Below, piece by piece: positions 53,901 through 63,346 of a DNA stretch of 64,000 nt (its first letter is position 1; each line of letters starts with the position of its first letter). The notes beneath the pieces are model-generated. The model was not told where the DNA came from. It saw only the letters and a program-made list of their open reading frames with translations, and ran no database searches. The stretch comes from Chloroflexota bacterium (GTDB lineage Bacteria > Chloroflexota > Anaerolineae > Anaerolineales > Villigracilaceae): the NCBI GenBank assembly GCA_016195815.1, contig JACPYX010000009.1, positions 38,628 to 102,627 of the forward strand. Direction: 5' to 3'. A program made the position numbers and the translations under genes.

Positions 53901-55028
53901 GTGGATACGCTGGATGTCTTCTTTGAAGGCCTGCGCGATTCGAATGAACCGATCCGCGCCCAGAAAGTCGCGGAGGAACTCAGCGGCCTGATCCGTTTGC
54001 CGCTGCGCCTGAACGGCGAGCAATCGCGTTTGCTGGCGGATGATCCGATGGAATTCAAAGAATGGCTGGTGACGTACATCGAAGCGCAGTTGATCGCCCT
54101 CAACGCGGCGCGCGTGGTCGGTGCGGTCGAACGCCGCCTCGGCGAAGCGCTGGGCGAAAAGATCACAGCCACCGATTGGGATGACGTTGCCGATCAGATT
54201 CTGGAGGCCGCGCACAACCTGATGCAGCGTCAGCACGAACGGTTAACCGCGCAGGTTGAACGTGATATTGATTCTCTCTCCCTCACCCCCGCCCCCTCTC
54301 CCGATGGGAAAGGGGAAGAAGAGGCGAGGGACGATTCACACAAACTGCGCGTGTTGATGTCGCTCTCGCAGGGCGCGCGTACAAACTTCGACCCGAAGAC
54401 CCATCGCCAGGTGCGGCAGGTTTTCAACCGCTTTAGTTATGTCTATTATGCGGCGCAATTACTTGAAAACCGAACTGCCGAGGATGTGACTGATGCAGTG
54501 ATGGAACATCTTGAGCAGGCCGAGTCCGCTTTGCAGACGGCCTGGGGTCAGGGTGAGTATGCGCGGCTGAGTCAGAACGCGGTGAAGCTGGCAGATTTCG
54601 GCCCGGCCGCGCAAGTTTTCGGCGAGCAGCGGCAGAATGAAGCCGCGGCCGCTTTGAGTGAGTCCGAGCGGGAGACGTTAATTCAGGCCATCGGCTCCTA
54701 CATCCTAAACGAGGTCAAACGTCAATTGTTGCTCGGTGCGATTTCCGAATTGTGGGTGGAGTATCTGACCAAAGTTGAGTCCTTAAGGATTTCGATAGGC
54801 CTCGAGGCTTACGCCCAACGTGACCCGCTGGTACAATACAAAGGAAAAGCATCCGAACTGTTTCAGCAATTGCTGGCAGATATACGCTCCGCTGTGATTG
54901 GACGCGTGTTCTCATACCAGCCGCGGCGCGTTGAGATCATGCCGACGGAAGTGGCTGAAACATCCACAGAGACACAAGCGCAGACTCTGCAGGCCGAGAG
55001 CGGCAGGAAAAAACGCAAACGGCATTAA
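50970..55028 (+). CDS. secA: Preprotein translocase ATPase SecA, extended
   Basis: Motor of Sec export. 1352 residues against about 900 in E. coli. Q-motif region and Walker [12 protein letters not shown] (about 130), [19 protein letters not shown] (about 263), [26 protein letters not shown] with the preprotein-binding region after it, [14 protein letters not shown], and [26 protein letters not shown]. Extra material lies at about 55-74 and 1103-1120, both from palindromic DNA repeats, in a large nucleotide-domain insert (about 540-650) and in the helical C-terminal part. The zinc-binding C-terminal tail is absent; the protein ends in GRKKRKRH. Confidence 0.97.
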   Translation: MLQKFVSVFGGDPNKRTVEKLAPLVDEINALEPEFEQLSDEALRAKTDEFRARLTSLSSLPEGDSEKMGRDGEGPDEKELREAEQDALEDILPEAFALVREASKRTIGLRQYDVQMLGGIILHRGSIAEMRTGEGKTLVATLPIYLNALTGRGVHLVTVNDYLARRDARWMGPIFRFLGLSVGILQMAAVTENGKKAFIYDPERESPHEDQHHLRLVDRVEAYAADITYGTNSEFGFDYLRDNMASRLSDRVQRGHYYSIVDEVDNVLIDEARTPLIISGPASGDLEWYGRMAQIVKQLKPEDYEVNEKDRAVNLTEVGVSHVEAILGQPLMDPDRPEDVTPEQARLTGYLEQAMRAQHLFKRNKDYLVQGGKVVIVDEFTGRLMPGRRWSDGLHQAVEAKEGVRVEPENVTYATVTLQNYFRMYKKLAGMTGTALTESEEFHKIYKLEVFPVPTNLEYQAYGPDATLVEVRKKDEENYQYTYYARKGDSEQKPVLFRRKDYPDVIFRTVDTKLRAIVTEILRCHTLGRPLLVGTTSVESSDRLSSHLKADSIRRLTQILLVRHGWMKANDREEDGRLIPELQPFNEPIETITPDALRKFASSFGMTTINPEDPANLSRLLELLNLPEESADRLKSVLQAGVPHAVLNARRHTEESQIIAGAGAFGAVTIATNMAGRGVDIKLGGEIAEEVISAVNRVLRRAGYQDPFDMQLEERRQALLKVDPEQYGLYNGEVKLFLQYFEDMERVRELGGLHVIGSERHEARRIDNQLRGRSARQGDPGSSRFYLSLQDDLMRLFGGEQVSGLMERLKVDDSLPLEARLVSGIIESSQARVEGANFDVRKHLLEYDDVLNKQREQIYSQRDRIFTKLDLTEDVAEILDTEVEKRVELGLTDEEGPWKLIAWLEGVQPPFETQGRLFPTFGLALILDELKKSDDSRRAILDVVSRSIEVEQSHTQRAIEALVDKTEEGLKSQIDERVDTLDVFFEGLRDSNEPIRAQKVAEELSGLIRLPLRLNGEQSRLLADDPMEFKEWLVTYIEAQLIALNAARVVGAVERRLGEALGEKITATDWDDVADQILEAAHNLMQRQHERLTAQVERDIDSLSLTPAPSPDGKGEEEARDDSHKLRVLMSLSQGARTNFDPKTHRQVRQVFNRFSYVYYAAQLLENRTAEDVTDAVMEHLEQAESALQTAWGQGEYARLSQNAVKLADFGPAAQVFGEQRQNEAAAALSESERETLIQAIGSYILNEVKRQLLLGAISELWVEYLTKVESLRISIGLEAYAQRDPLVQYKGKASELFQQLLADIRSAVIGRVFSYQPRRVEIMPTEVAETSTETQAQTLQAESGRKKRKRH
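51133..51191. repeat. In-frame CT/GA inverted repeat near the SecA N-terminus
   Basis: CCTCCCTTTCATCCCTCCC (51133-51151) and GGGGAGGGACGGGGAGGGG (51173-51191) pair imperfectly (about 14 of 19). It adds [17 protein letters not shown] between the helices FRARL and [20 protein letters not shown], which are nearly contiguous in other SecA proteins. Confidence 0.7.
54280..54330. repeat. In-frame CT/GA inverted repeat in the SecA C-terminal part
   Basis: The arm CCCTCACCCCC... (54280-54302) pairs imperfectly with 54306-54330. It encodes [17 protein letters not shown]. The left arm matches the folP insert at 21 of 23 positions. Confidence 0.8.
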
Positions 55029-55080
55029 AAATTTCTTCAGCGCCGTCCCCGGCACTGAAGCAGGTTTGTCAATTACAGGT

Positions 55081-56121
55081 ATGCCAGACCCGATCACTGC
55101 AACGCTGAAGAACTATCGCGCCCTCCCGAAGGTTGAACTTCATCGCCATTTGGAGGGCACATTGCGCCTGGATACCATGCTCGACATCGCCGGACAGCAT
55201 GGCATCACCATCCCGGCGGACATTTTGCGCCTTAGTACATTGGTGCAAATGCAGGAAGAAGAGAATTTCTCTTTTCAGACTTTTCTTTCCAAATTCAATA
55301 CACTGCGCCTGTTCTATCGTTCGCCTGAAGTGATCCATCGCATCACGCGCGAAGCGATTGAGGACGCCGCCAAAGACAACGTCAAATATATGGAATTGCG
55401 CTTCACGCCCGTCGCGCTCAGCCGTGCCGAACGCTTTCCATTGCACGATGTGATGGATTGGGTCATCACCAGCGCGCAGGAAGCCGCGCAGAAATATGGC
55501 GTGATCGTAAAACTGATCGCATCTGTGAATCGGCATGAGAGTCACGAACTGGCAGAACAGGTTGCCTGGCTGGCGGCGGAACATAAAAGCCGCGGCATCG
55601 TCGCCATGGATCTGGCGGGCAACGAAGCCGAGTTCAAGTCCGAGCCGTTTTACGGCGTCTTCAAGGAAGCCAGGCAGGCCGGTCTGCATGTGACCATCCA
55701 CGCCGGGGAATGGGGACCCGCCGCGAATGTTCGTGAGGCGATCGAAGAATTGGGCGCGGAGCGCATTGGACACGGCGTCCGTATATTGGAAGACGATTAC
55801 GTTACGCAACTGGCCAAAGAACGCGGCACGGCTTTTGAAGTCTGCGTGACCAGTAATTACCAGTCGGGCGTTGTCCCGGCACTCGGTTTGCATCCGCTCC
55901 CTGCCATGCTCGAACGCGGACTTAACATCACGCTCAACACCGATGATCCCAGCATCTCGCGCATCACTTTGAGTCACGAATATCACATTGCCTGCGACAA
56001 TCTGGGCTTTTCGGAAGATACATTGAAACAACGCATCCTGGCCGCGGCGCAGGCGGCCTTTCTGCCAGATGCCGAACGCGAGAGATTGATTGGACGTTTA
56101 AAACAAGACCTCAAGTTATAA
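55081..56121 (+). CDS. add: Adenosine deaminase
   Basis: Converts adenosine to inosine in purine salvage. 346 residues. Zinc ligands ELHRHLEGTLR (H21, H23), VTIHAGEWGP with the third His, and LNTDDPSIS with the Asp; catalytic Glu near HAGE and His in RIGHGVRI. I start at ATG 55081 because the family N-terminus (LPKVELHRHLEG) follows closely; a longer frame back to 54898 would overlap secA. It follows secA after 52 bases. Confidence 0.93.
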   Translation: MPDPITATLKNYRALPKVELHRHLEGTLRLDTMLDIAGQHGITIPADILRLSTLVQMQEEENFSFQTFLSKFNTLRLFYRSPEVIHRITREAIEDAAKDNVKYMELRFTPVALSRAERFPLHDVMDWVITSAQEAAQKYGVIVKLIASVNRHESHELAEQVAWLAAEHKSRGIVAMDLAGNEAEFKSEPFYGVFKEARQAGLHVTIHAGEWGPAANVREAIEELGAERIGHGVRILEDDYVTQLAKERGTAFEVCVTSNYQSGVVPALGLHPLPAMLERGLNITLNTDDPSISRITLSHEYHIACDNLGFSEDTLKQRILAAAQAAFLPDAERERLIGRLKQDLKL

Positions 56122-56163
56122 ATCTCACCACAACGACCCCAAGAATATCAAAGGCGCTCCTTT

Positions 56164-56179
56164 GCCCGCCCTGGCGGGC
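56164..56179. repeat. GC-rich palindrome between add and acnA
   Basis: GCCCGCC-CT-GGCGGGC, 7-bp perfect stem, in the 118-bp intergenic space. Similar GC-rich hairpins occur inside the 6367 repeat (CCGCCCGCCAGGG) and in acnA. Confidence 0.6.
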
Positions 56180-56239
56180 TGGCCAGGGTATTCTTCGTGA
56201 TTTTGTGGTGTGAAGTTTGCACCACCAAAGGAGTTTACA

Positions 56240-58978
56240 ATGAAAGATTTCTTTAAAGCACGCGACGTATTGAAAGCGGGGAAAAAGGAATACGTCATCT
56301 ATCGCCTCGAGGCGCTCGAGAAGGCGGGTCTTGTTGCGGACCTCAAGCGGCTCCCGTTTTCGATCCGAGTCGTGCTGGAGGCCGCTCTCCGTCAGTGCAA
56401 CGACAAGGAAATTACTCAGAACGACGTGAAGAACATCGCGGCGTGGACGCCGCAAGGCGCGCGTCCCGGCATTCCGTTTTTGCCCGCGCGCGTGGTGATG
56501 CAGGATTTCACCGGCGTGCCCGCAGTTGTGGATCTGGCCGCCATGCGCGCGGCCGTTGCCCGTCTGGGCGGCGACCCGAAGAAGATCAATCCGCTGGTGC
56601 CGGTTGACCTCGTCATTGACCATTCGGTGCAAGTTGATTTTTTTGCCACAGCCGACGCGCTCAACCGCAATACCGAAGTCGAATTCCAACGCAACCGCGA
56701 ACGCTATGAATTTTTGAAATGGGGACAAAAGGCTTTCAGCAACTTCCGCGTCGTCCCGCCCATGACCGGCATCGTGCATCAGGTCAATCTTGAATATCTG
56801 GCCGATGTTGTGATGACCAAAAAAGATGGCAAAGAAACTTTGGCTTTTCCCGACACATTAGTTGGAACCGATTCGCACACCACCATGATCAATGGTCTTG
56901 GCGTTGTTGGCTGGGGCGTGGGCGGCATCGAAGCCGAAGCCGTGATGCTCGGCCAGCCAATGGACATGCTCCTGCCGGATGTGATCGGTTTCAAATTACA
57001 TGGCAAATTGCGCGATGGCGTCACGGCCACCGACCTGGTTCTCACCGTTACGCAAATGCTTCGCAAGAAGGGCGTCGTTGACAAGTTCGTGGAGTTCTTC
57101 GGCCCGGGCCTCGAGGCCATGAGTCTCACTGACCGCGCCACCATTGCCAACATGGCGCCCGAATACGGCGCGACGATGGGTTATTTTCCGGTGGATGAAG
57201 AAACGCTTCGCTACATGCGGTTGACGGGCCGCCCGGAAGAGGTCATTGCACGAACAGAAGCCTACATGCGCGCGCAGGGACTCTTCCGCGACGCGTCCAC
57301 ACCTGACCCGGAATTCACCGACACGCTCGAACTGGACCTTGGATCTGTTGTGCCCTCATTGGCCGGACCCAAACGCCCACAAGACCGCGTGCCGATGTCT
57401 GAACTCAAAGAGACTTTTGAAAAAGCATTGACCGCGCCGGTCAAAGAGCGCGGCTTCGAACTCAAGCCCGAAGCCTTGAAAACCGAAGCGGCTTTCGTCA
57501 CCCCTGCTCCGCAGGGGCAGGCAAACGGCGGCTCAATAAAGATGAAGCACGGCGCGGTAGTCATCGCGGCCATCACATCCTGCACGAACACCAGTAATCC
57601 GTCCGTGATGATCGGCGCGGGATTGGTGGCGAAGAAGGCTGTCGAAAAAGGCCTGAGCGTCAAGCCTTATGTCAAGACTTCTCTCGCGCCCGGCTCGCGC
57701 GTAGTGACCGAATATCTTAAGCAGGCCGGTTTGATTGATCCGCTTGCCAAACTTGGATTCAACATCATTGCTTACGGATGCACGACCTGCATTGGAAATT
57801 CGGGGCCGCTTCCGGGCGAGGTGGCAAAAGCCGTGACCGGGTCCGATTTAGTTGCGGCGGCGGTGATCTCCGGCAATCGAAACTTCGAGGGCCGCGTCCA
57901 TCCACTCGTGAAGGCCAACTTCCTGGCCTCGCCTCCGCTGGTCGTCGCATACGCGCTGGCAGGGACGGTTGACATTGATCTTGATAACGAAGCACTTGGA
58001 AATGGTTCGGATGGCAGGCCTGTTTATCTGAAAGATTTGTGGCCGAGCCAAAAAGAAATCAATGCTGCGGTTGCATCCAGCGTGAAGCGTGAAATGTTCC
58101 AGGATAAATACGCGGATGTATTCAGCGGCTCGGATATGTGGAAGGAAATTAAAGTTTCCGAAAGCGACCTGTTCGAATGGAGTGATGCTTCGACTTACAT
58201 TCATCACCCGCCGTATTTCCAGTCGCTGACTTTGAATGCCGGAACGGTAAGCGATATTAAAGGCGCGCGCCTGCTCGGACTTTTCGGCGACTCGATCACG
58301 ACCGATCACATCTCGCCCGCCGGCAACATCGCCGCGGATTCGCCGGCCGGGAAGTTTTTGCAGGAGCGCGGCATCCAGCCGAAGGATTTCAATCAATACG
58401 GCACACGCCGCGGCAACGACCTGGTGATGGCGCGCGGCACATTTGCCAACATCCGTTTGAAGAATCTACTGGCCGCGCCGAAGGAAGGCAACTGGACGAA
58501 GTGGTTCAATGTCGAAGGTTCGATGTTGAAGGCTGAAGAGATGTCCATTTTCGATGCCGCGATGAAATACAAGGAAGCGGGTATCCCCACGATCGTGATC
58601 GCCGGAAAAGAATACGGCACCGGCTCCAGCCGCGACTGGGCCGCGAAAGGGCCGTTGCTGCAAGGAGTTCGCGCGGTGATCGCCGAATCGTTCGAACGCA
58701 TCCATCGTTCCAACTTGGTCGGCATGGGCGTGCTTCCGCTCAAATTCATGGATGGTCAAAACGCGGAGTCGCTTGGCTTGAAAGGTGATGAAGTTTATGA
58801 CATCACTGGCTTGAGCGATAAGATGTCGCCAAAGTCAGTCGTGACGGTGAAGGCGAAGAAACCCGATGGCACACTGATCGAATTCAAAACCACAGCCTTG
58901 CTGAACACCGACGTGGAAGTGAATTACTATCGCAACGGCGGCATCCTGCACACGGTACTTAGGAATCTGGTGAAATAA
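56240..58978 (+). CDS. acnA: Aconitate hydratase A
   Basis: TCA-cycle interconversion of citrate and isocitrate on a 4Fe-4S cluster. 912 residues from ATG 56240, with AAAGGAG upstream. Cluster ligands: Cys in [13 protein letters not shown] (about 447) and the pair in [13 protein letters not shown] (about 514 and 517). [15 protein letters not shown] and [15 protein letters not shown] are substrate-binding loops of the swivelling domain. A short insert at about 420 ([13 protein letters not shown]) comes from a GC palindrome at 57501-57517. Terminator at 59009. Confidence 0.97.
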   Translation: MKDFFKARDVLKAGKKEYVIYRLEALEKAGLVADLKRLPFSIRVVLEAALRQCNDKEITQNDVKNIAAWTPQGARPGIPFLPARVVMQDFTGVPAVVDLAAMRAAVARLGGDPKKINPLVPVDLVIDHSVQVDFFATADALNRNTEVEFQRNRERYEFLKWGQKAFSNFRVVPPMTGIVHQVNLEYLADVVMTKKDGKETLAFPDTLVGTDSHTTMINGLGVVGWGVGGIEAEAVMLGQPMDMLLPDVIGFKLHGKLRDGVTATDLVLTVTQMLRKKGVVDKFVEFFGPGLEAMSLTDRATIANMAPEYGATMGYFPVDEETLRYMRLTGRPEEVIARTEAYMRAQGLFRDASTPDPEFTDTLELDLGSVVPSLAGPKRPQDRVPMSELKETFEKALTAPVKERGFELKPEALKTEAAFVTPAPQGQANGGSIKMKHGAVVIAAITSCTNTSNPSVMIGAGLVAKKAVEKGLSVKPYVKTSLAPGSRVVTEYLKQAGLIDPLAKLGFNIIAYGCTTCIGNSGPLPGEVAKAVTGSDLVAAAVISGNRNFEGRVHPLVKANFLASPPLVVAYALAGTVDIDLDNEALGNGSDGRPVYLKDLWPSQKEINAAVASSVKREMFQDKYADVFSGSDMWKEIKVSESDLFEWSDASTYIHHPPYFQSLTLNAGTVSDIKGARLLGLFGDSITTDHISPAGNIAADSPAGKFLQERGIQPKDFNQYGTRRGNDLVMARGTFANIRLKNLLAAPKEGNWTKWFNVEGSMLKAEEMSIFDAAMKYKEAGIPTIVIAGKEYGTGSSRDWAAKGPLLQGVRAVIAESFERIHRSNLVGMGVLPLKFMDGQNAESLGLKGDEVYDITGLSDKMSPKSVVTVKAKKPDGTLIEFKTTALLNTDVEVNYYRNGGILHTVLRNLVK
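57501..57517. repeat. Small GC palindrome inside acnA
   Basis: CCCCTGC-TCC-GCAGGGG, 7-bp perfect stem, in frame in a variable linker before [17 protein letters not shown]. It encodes TPAPQG. Confidence 0.65.
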
Positions 58979-59008
58979 CTCTGCCACGCAAGAATAAACA
59001 AGAAAACA

Positions 59009-59038
59009 AACGAGACTGGTGAGCATGCCAGTCTCGTT
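59009..59038 (+). terminator. Terminator of acnA
   Basis: AACGAGACTGG / CCAGTCTCGTT, 11-bp stem, 8-base loop, followed by TTTTC. Confidence 0.88.
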
Positions 59039-59074
59039 TTTCAATCTATGATGTCCGACGGAAGTGAAGTTCTA

Positions 59075-59108
59075 AAGAAATCGGCGGCCTGATGGCCGCC
59101 GATTTCTT
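59075..59108 (-). terminator. Terminator of the 241-residue membrane protein gene
   Basis: AAGAAATCGGCGGCC / GGCCGCCGATTTCTT, 15-bp perfect stem with TGAT loop; on the minus strand followed by TTTAG. The gene's stop codon lies at the outer edge of the stem. Confidence 0.8.
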
Positions 59109-59832
59109 ATGCAACCGCAAAGCGCAGGATAATGAACACAAGCAGGATCGCGGCGACGCTGAAAATCAACGCGGCCAGCGTCGAACCGATGAAGGCAAAA
59201 AGCATGGCGGCCAGCGTGGAAACTCCCAGCGCCTGCATAGCGCGTCCAAGATTTCTCGAGGCGTTTGTATCGGGCAGGCTGTTCAATAAAGTAAAGCCAA
59301 TCACAATCGCCAATAAACTGACCAGCAGCGCTGAGATGAGAATCTGCTCACCGGTCAGGCCGGGAACGTTCAGCACAAAAATTCCGCAAAGGGCCTGGCG
59401 AGTCCAATGATTGGCGTCCGGCAGGATATTTAGTTTGACAAAAATAAAACTTCCCAGATCAATGTCGTTTGCATCCACCGTCCATTGGACGCTTTTCGAC
59501 TCCCGCGCGGCGAGCGTGAATTGATTCTCAAATCTGCGCGCCAGCAGTCCGCTGGTTTCCACTTTGTAGTACGGCTGAATTTCCTGGCCGCCGGGATTAT
59601 CGAACGTGGCAGTGATCGTCCCGGTCTCTGAACGCGTCAAAAAGAGCGGACAGCGCAGACCGTTAAAAGCCTCGTAGGTCGCGCCGGTGTAAAAATAAGT
59701 TTGTGCTTCGAGGGCGGCCCAAATGACCGTGATCGCCAGCGTAAGCCCCAGGAAAATCCCAAAGAAAAAGATAACATTGCTAACAGTACGCGCTGATTTG
59801 GTTGGCATGATGATTTGACCAGTCTTGTTCAT
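59107..59832 (-). CDS. Membrane protein of unknown function, extracytoplasmic beta domain
   Basis: 241 residues. One N-terminal helix (VIFFFGIFLGLTLAITVIWA), an outer domain of about 100 residues (CPLFLTRSETGTITATFDNP; FTLAARESKSVQWTVDAND) that looks like an immunoglobulin-type beta sandwich, then three or four hydrophobic helices to the C-terminus. No family recognised. The start could be ATG 59832 or ATG 59808; the first membrane helix is kept either way. It runs alone on the minus strand between acnA and the acyltransferase. Confidence 0.75.
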   Translation of the reverse strand: MNKTGQIIMPTKSARTVSNVIFFFGIFLGLTLAITVIWAALEAQTYFYTGATYEAFNGLRCPLFLTRSETGTITATFDNPGGQEIQPYYKVETSGLLARRFENQFTLAARESKSVQWTVDANDIDLGSFIFVKLNILPDANHWTRQALCGIFVLNVPGLTGEQILISALLVSLLAIVIGFTLLNSLPDTNASRNLGRAMQALGVSTLAAMLFAFIGSTLAALIFSVAAILLVFIILRFAVA

Positions 59833-59930
59833 AAATTGATGGAGAAATTATACCCGCTTGTCCCTTTTGTAATTAAGAAACCCGAACGGGAGATTATGTG
59901 TTATCTTCTTTACAACTGGAGAGGAAATAT

Positions 59931-60620
59931 ATGCCTGCCAATCAACTCTATGATTTTGCGGTCCAGCTCGTCCATTTGTATGCCCGCACCATGCTCAAGC
60001 TCGATATTCGCTGGCGCGTCCCGCTTCCCGCCGGGCCGAAATTGTTCATCGCCAACCATCCCAGCGCCAGCGATCCGTTTCTCATTCATCTGCTTTCATC
60101 GAAACATCTAAGTGTGCTAATCAGCGGCAATGCCTTTGCCATGCCATTATTTGGACGCTTCTTGCATCATTGCGGACAGATCTCTGTGAATGCGGGACAG
60201 GGCAAAAATGCTTTGGATCAAGCGCAACAGCGCCTCCAATCCGGACGTTCGGTCGGCATCTTCCCCGAGGGACTAGTCAGCCCCCAGAGCGGAGGCTGCC
60301 ACCCGCCGCGTACCGGCGCGGCGCGGCTGGCCTTGATGACCGGCGTGCCGGTCATCCCCATCGGAATATATCTGCCGCGTGAGCGAAGTTTATACATCGG
60401 ATCAAAACTGTCCGGCAAACATACCGCGGCTTATTGGTATCTGCGCGGGCCGTATGGCATGACCGTCGGCGAGCCGATGCTGTTTACCGGCGACATCGAA
60501 GACCAGAGCCTTGTCCACTCAGTGACAAACAGCATGATGGCAAAGATCCATGAACTTGCCGAAGAAAGCGAACAGCGCGTGCGATTTGCTCCGTCCGGCG
60601 CGCGACTGCCCGCTGTATAA
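59931..60620 (+). CDS. 1-acyl-glycerol-phosphate acyltransferase-like protein (PlsC family)
   Basis: 229 residues. Catalytic box NHPSASDPFL (NHx4D), with GRFLHHCGQISVNAG and the glycerol-phosphate loop VGIFPEGLVSP (FPEG), then VPVIPIGIYLP. It should transfer an acyl chain to a lysolipid at the inner membrane face. Start ATG 59931 has GGAGAGG upstream; TTG and other upstream starts in frame have no ribosome binding site. Terminator at 60627. Confidence 0.88.
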   Translation: MPANQLYDFAVQLVHLYARTMLKLDIRWRVPLPAGPKLFIANHPSASDPFLIHLLSSKHLSVLISGNAFAMPLFGRFLHHCGQISVNAGQGKNALDQAQQRLQSGRSVGIFPEGLVSPQSGGCHPPRTGAARLALMTGVPVIPIGIYLPRERSLYIGSKLSGKHTAAYWYLRGPYGMTVGEPMLFTGDIEDQSLVHSVTNSMMAKIHELAEESEQRVRFAPSGARLPAV

Positions 60621-60626
60621 AAAATC

Positions 60627-60653
60627 AACTTCCCGCAATCACTGCGGGAAGTT
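60627..60653. terminator. Terminator shared by the acyltransferase and NUDIX genes
   Basis: AACTTCCCGCA / TGCGGGAAGTT, 11-bp stem and 5-base loop that contains the NUDIX stop codon; T-runs on both sides. Confidence 0.8.
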
Positions 60654-61079
60654 TTGTACCAGCAGTTCAAGCAAACCATCCGGATAAAGCGGGGCGTGTT
60701 GATTAAACTCATCAAGACGTTTCCACACAACTTTGAATTCGCCCGCTCCCGCCTCGTGCCCGAACATTTCAGCCTGCTCGTACAACCCAGAGTTGACCAG
60801 CCGCCCGTCATAGACCTGTATGATCTCGTGGCCGGGTTGGCCGTTGAAGACGAAGATGTTTTCAAATGTGCCGAGGTATTTCAGGTCACTGACTTCAGCA
60901 TTAAGTTCTTCCATGATCTCGCGGCGGACAGTTTCATCTGACCGTTCGCCAAATTCGATGCCGCCGCCCAGCGGGCGATAAAAGGTCTGATTCTTTTTGG
61001 GGTCGAAACCTTCCGCAACGAGGATTTTGTTTTGATAAAGAAAAACGCATAATGCAAGCGGACGGATCTTGTTTTGCAC
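60639..61079 (-). CDS. NUDIX hydrolase
   Basis: 146 residues. The Nudix box reads GGGIEFGERSDETVRREIMEEL, fitting GX5EX7REUXEE. This family cleaves a nucleoside diphosphate linked to another group; the substrate here is not readable. The start is GTG 61079 with a strong AGGAGG 5 bases upstream. It follows a terminator after miaB, so it may have its own promoter. Confidence 0.88.
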   Translation of the reverse strand: MQNKIRPLALCVFLYQNKILVAEGFDPKKNQTFYRPLGGGIEFGERSDETVRREIMEELNAEVSDLKYLGTFENIFVFNGQPGHEIIQVYDGRLVNSGLYEQAEMFGHEAGAGEFKVVWKRLDEFNQHAPLYPDGLLELLVQNFPQ

Positions 61080-61094
61080 GTTCCTCCTGAAAAA

Positions 61095-61122
61095 GTAAAG
61101 CGAGATAATTATCCCGCTTTAC
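61095..61122 (-). terminator. Palindromic terminator after miaB
   Basis: GTAAAGCG...CGCTTTAC, a near-perfect palindrome containing the miaB stop; on the minus strand it is followed by TTTTT and then the NUDIX ribosome binding site. Confidence 0.65.
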
Positions 61123-62456
61123 AACGAAATCAAAGTCGGCTGCTTTTGCAGTGTGGCCTGCATGGACCATGGCCCCGTCCACGTGACGGTGACGTTGAGC
61201 AATTGGCCGCGTAAATCATCGTCCGATTCGACGAAGACCAGTTTGTTGGTCGGTGTTCTTCCACGCCAGCGCTCTTTGACTTTTTCTTCAAACAGTACTT
61301 CCACCGTTTGGCCGAGATATTTTTTGTTGATCTCGTCCACGGTTTTTTCCTGTAACTCTTCCAACATGCGGAAGCGGCGCATCTTTTCCTCGTCGGTCAC
61401 GTTATCTTCCATGCGGCGGGCGGAAACGGTGCCCTCACGCGGGGAGTAACGCGCCAGGTGGGCCACATCCAGCCGAAGGTCCGATAAGACGCGGTGGGTT
61501 TCCATGAATTGTTCTTCGGTCTCGCCGGGGAATCCGACGATGATGTCCGTGGCGATGGAACAATCCGGAATTCGCTGGCGGATTTTGGCGACGAGGCCGC
61601 GATAATCCTGTTGTGTATAACCACGCTTCATGTTGGATAAAACTTCGTCGTCGCCGGCTTGAATGGGAAGTTCGATATGCGGCATGACGCGCGGCAGTTC
61701 GGCGATGGCCTGGATGAGATCGTCATCGAAATAATTCGGGTGCGAGGTGAGGAAGCGGATGCGTTCGATGCCCTCGACTTCATTGATGATTCGCAGAAGT
61801 CCGGCGAGGTTCGGACCATCGGAAATATCCTTTCCGTAGCGATCAACGATCTGGCCGAGCAATGTGATTTCTTTTACGCCCTGTCTTGCCAGCGAGCGGA
61901 CTTCGCTGACAATATCGCCGACGGGACGACTGCGCTCAACGCCGCGCTGGTAGGGGATAATGCAAAAAGTGCAGGCGTGCGAACAACCATAGACGATTGG
62001 CACGTGCGCGCTGATGAGTGTGCCCTGTTCGGCAACGGGCAGAATGAGTTCATCGTCCATCATCAGGAAGCGGCGCGTGGTTTCAGCGTCTTCGGTCGAG
62101 CGGATTTCGCCCTGCGTGAGATGCGAGATCAACGGGCCGGGATCGGACGGCGGCGAGAAGACATCCACAAAAGGAAGTTTGGCGCGCAATTTTTCTGCGC
62201 CGCGCACGCCGACCATGCATCCCATTAAGTTGATGACAAGATTTGGATTTTTCTTTTTGAGCGGGCTGAGCGAGGTGAGACGTCCGAGCGCCTTGTCTTC
62301 GGCAGACTGGCGCACGACGCATGTGTTTAAAACGATCACGTCGGCTTCTTCAATGGTTTCAGTAAAAGAGTAGCCCAAATGCTCCAGCGACGAGCCGACG
62401 CGCTGCGAGTCGGCCACGTTCATTTGACAGCCTTCGGTCCAGATGTGGTATTTCAT
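61119..62456 (-). CDS. miaB: tRNA-2-methylthio-N6-dimethylallyladenosine synthase
   Basis: Radical-SAM methylthiotransferase acting on i6A37 of tRNA. 445 residues. N-terminal cluster cysteines C10, C46 and C80; radical-SAM cluster C158-x3-C162-x2-C165 in YGCSHACTFCII; TRAM-like RNA-binding end (VEVLFEEKVKERWRGRTPTN). AAGGAG precedes ATG 62456. miaB rather than rimO or mtaB is preferred from CxMN near the start (GCQMNVADSQ). Confidence 0.93.
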   Translation of the reverse strand: MKYHIWTEGCQMNVADSQRVGSSLEHLGYSFTETIEEADVIVLNTCVVRQSAEDKALGRLTSLSPLKKKNPNLVINLMGCMVGVRGAEKLRAKLPFVDVFSPPSDPGPLISHLTQGEIRSTEDAETTRRFLMMDDELILPVAEQGTLISAHVPIVYGCSHACTFCIIPYQRGVERSRPVGDIVSEVRSLARQGVKEITLLGQIVDRYGKDISDGPNLAGLLRIINEVEGIERIRFLTSHPNYFDDDLIQAIAELPRVMPHIELPIQAGDDEVLSNMKRGYTQQDYRGLVAKIRQRIPDCSIATDIIVGFPGETEEQFMETHRVLSDLRLDVAHLARYSPREGTVSARRMEDNVTDEEKMRRFRMLEELQEKTVDEINKKYLGQTVEVLFEEKVKERWRGRTPTNKLVFVESDDDLRGQLLNVTVTWTGPWSMQATLQKQPTLISL

Positions 62457-62559
62457 CCTGCTCCTTGCATTAATTGCGAGTCTGTGTGATATGAAACGCA
62501 GGACTTCGCAGGTCGGGAATTATACCAAGAGTGGTCGGGATTCGAGCATGGACGATGGT

Positions 62560-63324
62560 CTATTTCTCTGCCTTGACAGGATTCTTCAACACACCCAGCC
62601 CTTCTATCTCCACCACCACTTCATCGCCGCTCTTCAATTCGCCGACGCCTGCAGGCGTGCCGGTGAAAATGATGTCGCCCGGCTCGAGCGTCATCACAGA
62701 CGAAATGTACGCGACCAGCGTTGGGACACTGAAAACCATATCCCGCGTGGACGCCATCTGGCGCGGCTGTCCGTTGACCTTGCAGGTGATGAGTGCGTCG
62801 GCGATGTTGAAGTCGGTGTCAATCCATGGGCCGAACGGACAAAACGTATCGAAGCCTTTGGCGCGCGTCCATTGGCCGTCGGTCTTTTGCAGGTCACGCG
62901 CGGTCACGTCATTGCCGACGGTGTAGCCGAAGATGTAATTCTTCGCTTCTTCGGCGGTGACGTTGCGGGCGCGCTTGCCGATCACAACCACCAGTTCCGC
63001 TTCGTGCTCGACCTGTTTCGATTGCGGCGGAAGAAGAATTGTCTCGCCCGGATTGATGATCGAAGACGGCGGCTTGAGAAAGATCAGCGGGATCTTCGGC
63101 ACGTCGTTGCCCAATTCCTTGGCGTGCTCGACGTAGTTGCGACCCACACAAACGATTTTGGTCGGCCAGGAGGGTACCATCAGTTTCACGTCTGCGAGAG
63201 GCGTTTTGGCCTCCATCCGCTTGTAAGCGCCGAACAAGTCCCCGTCAATGCCGCCAATCTTGTCGTCATGAAGCCATCCGAATTTCGGGGCTTCGTCTTT
63301 GATTTGATAACGCACGATACGCAT
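62560..63324 (-). CDS. Fumarylacetoacetate hydrolase-family protein
   Basis: 254 residues, FAHD1-like. An N-terminal beta part (MRIVRYQIKDEAPKFGWLHD) is followed by the catalytic fold: VEHEAELVVVIGK with the metal-binding Glu pair, GYTVGNDVTARDLQ with an Asp, and GDIIFTGTPAGVGEL. Members hydrolyse or decarboxylate diketo acids such as acylpyruvates or 2-hydroxyhepta-dienedioate; the substrate is not readable. GGAG lies 7 bases before the ATG. An IS1-type element begins 22 bp upstream of the start and may have separated the gene from its promoter. Confidence 0.9.
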   Translation of the reverse strand: MRIVRYQIKDEAPKFGWLHDDKIGGIDGDLFGAYKRMEAKTPLADVKLMVPSWPTKIVCVGRNYVEHAKELGNDVPKIPLIFLKPPSSIINPGETILLPPQSKQVEHEAELVVVIGKRARNVTAEEAKNYIFGYTVGNDVTARDLQKTDGQWTRAKGFDTFCPFGPWIDTDFNIADALITCKVNGQPRQMASTRDMVFSVPTLVAYISSVMTLEPGDIIFTGTPAGVGELKSGDEVVVEIEGLGVLKNPVKAEK

Positions 63325-63346
63325 TTGTTTCTCCGTTTGAAGTTGT

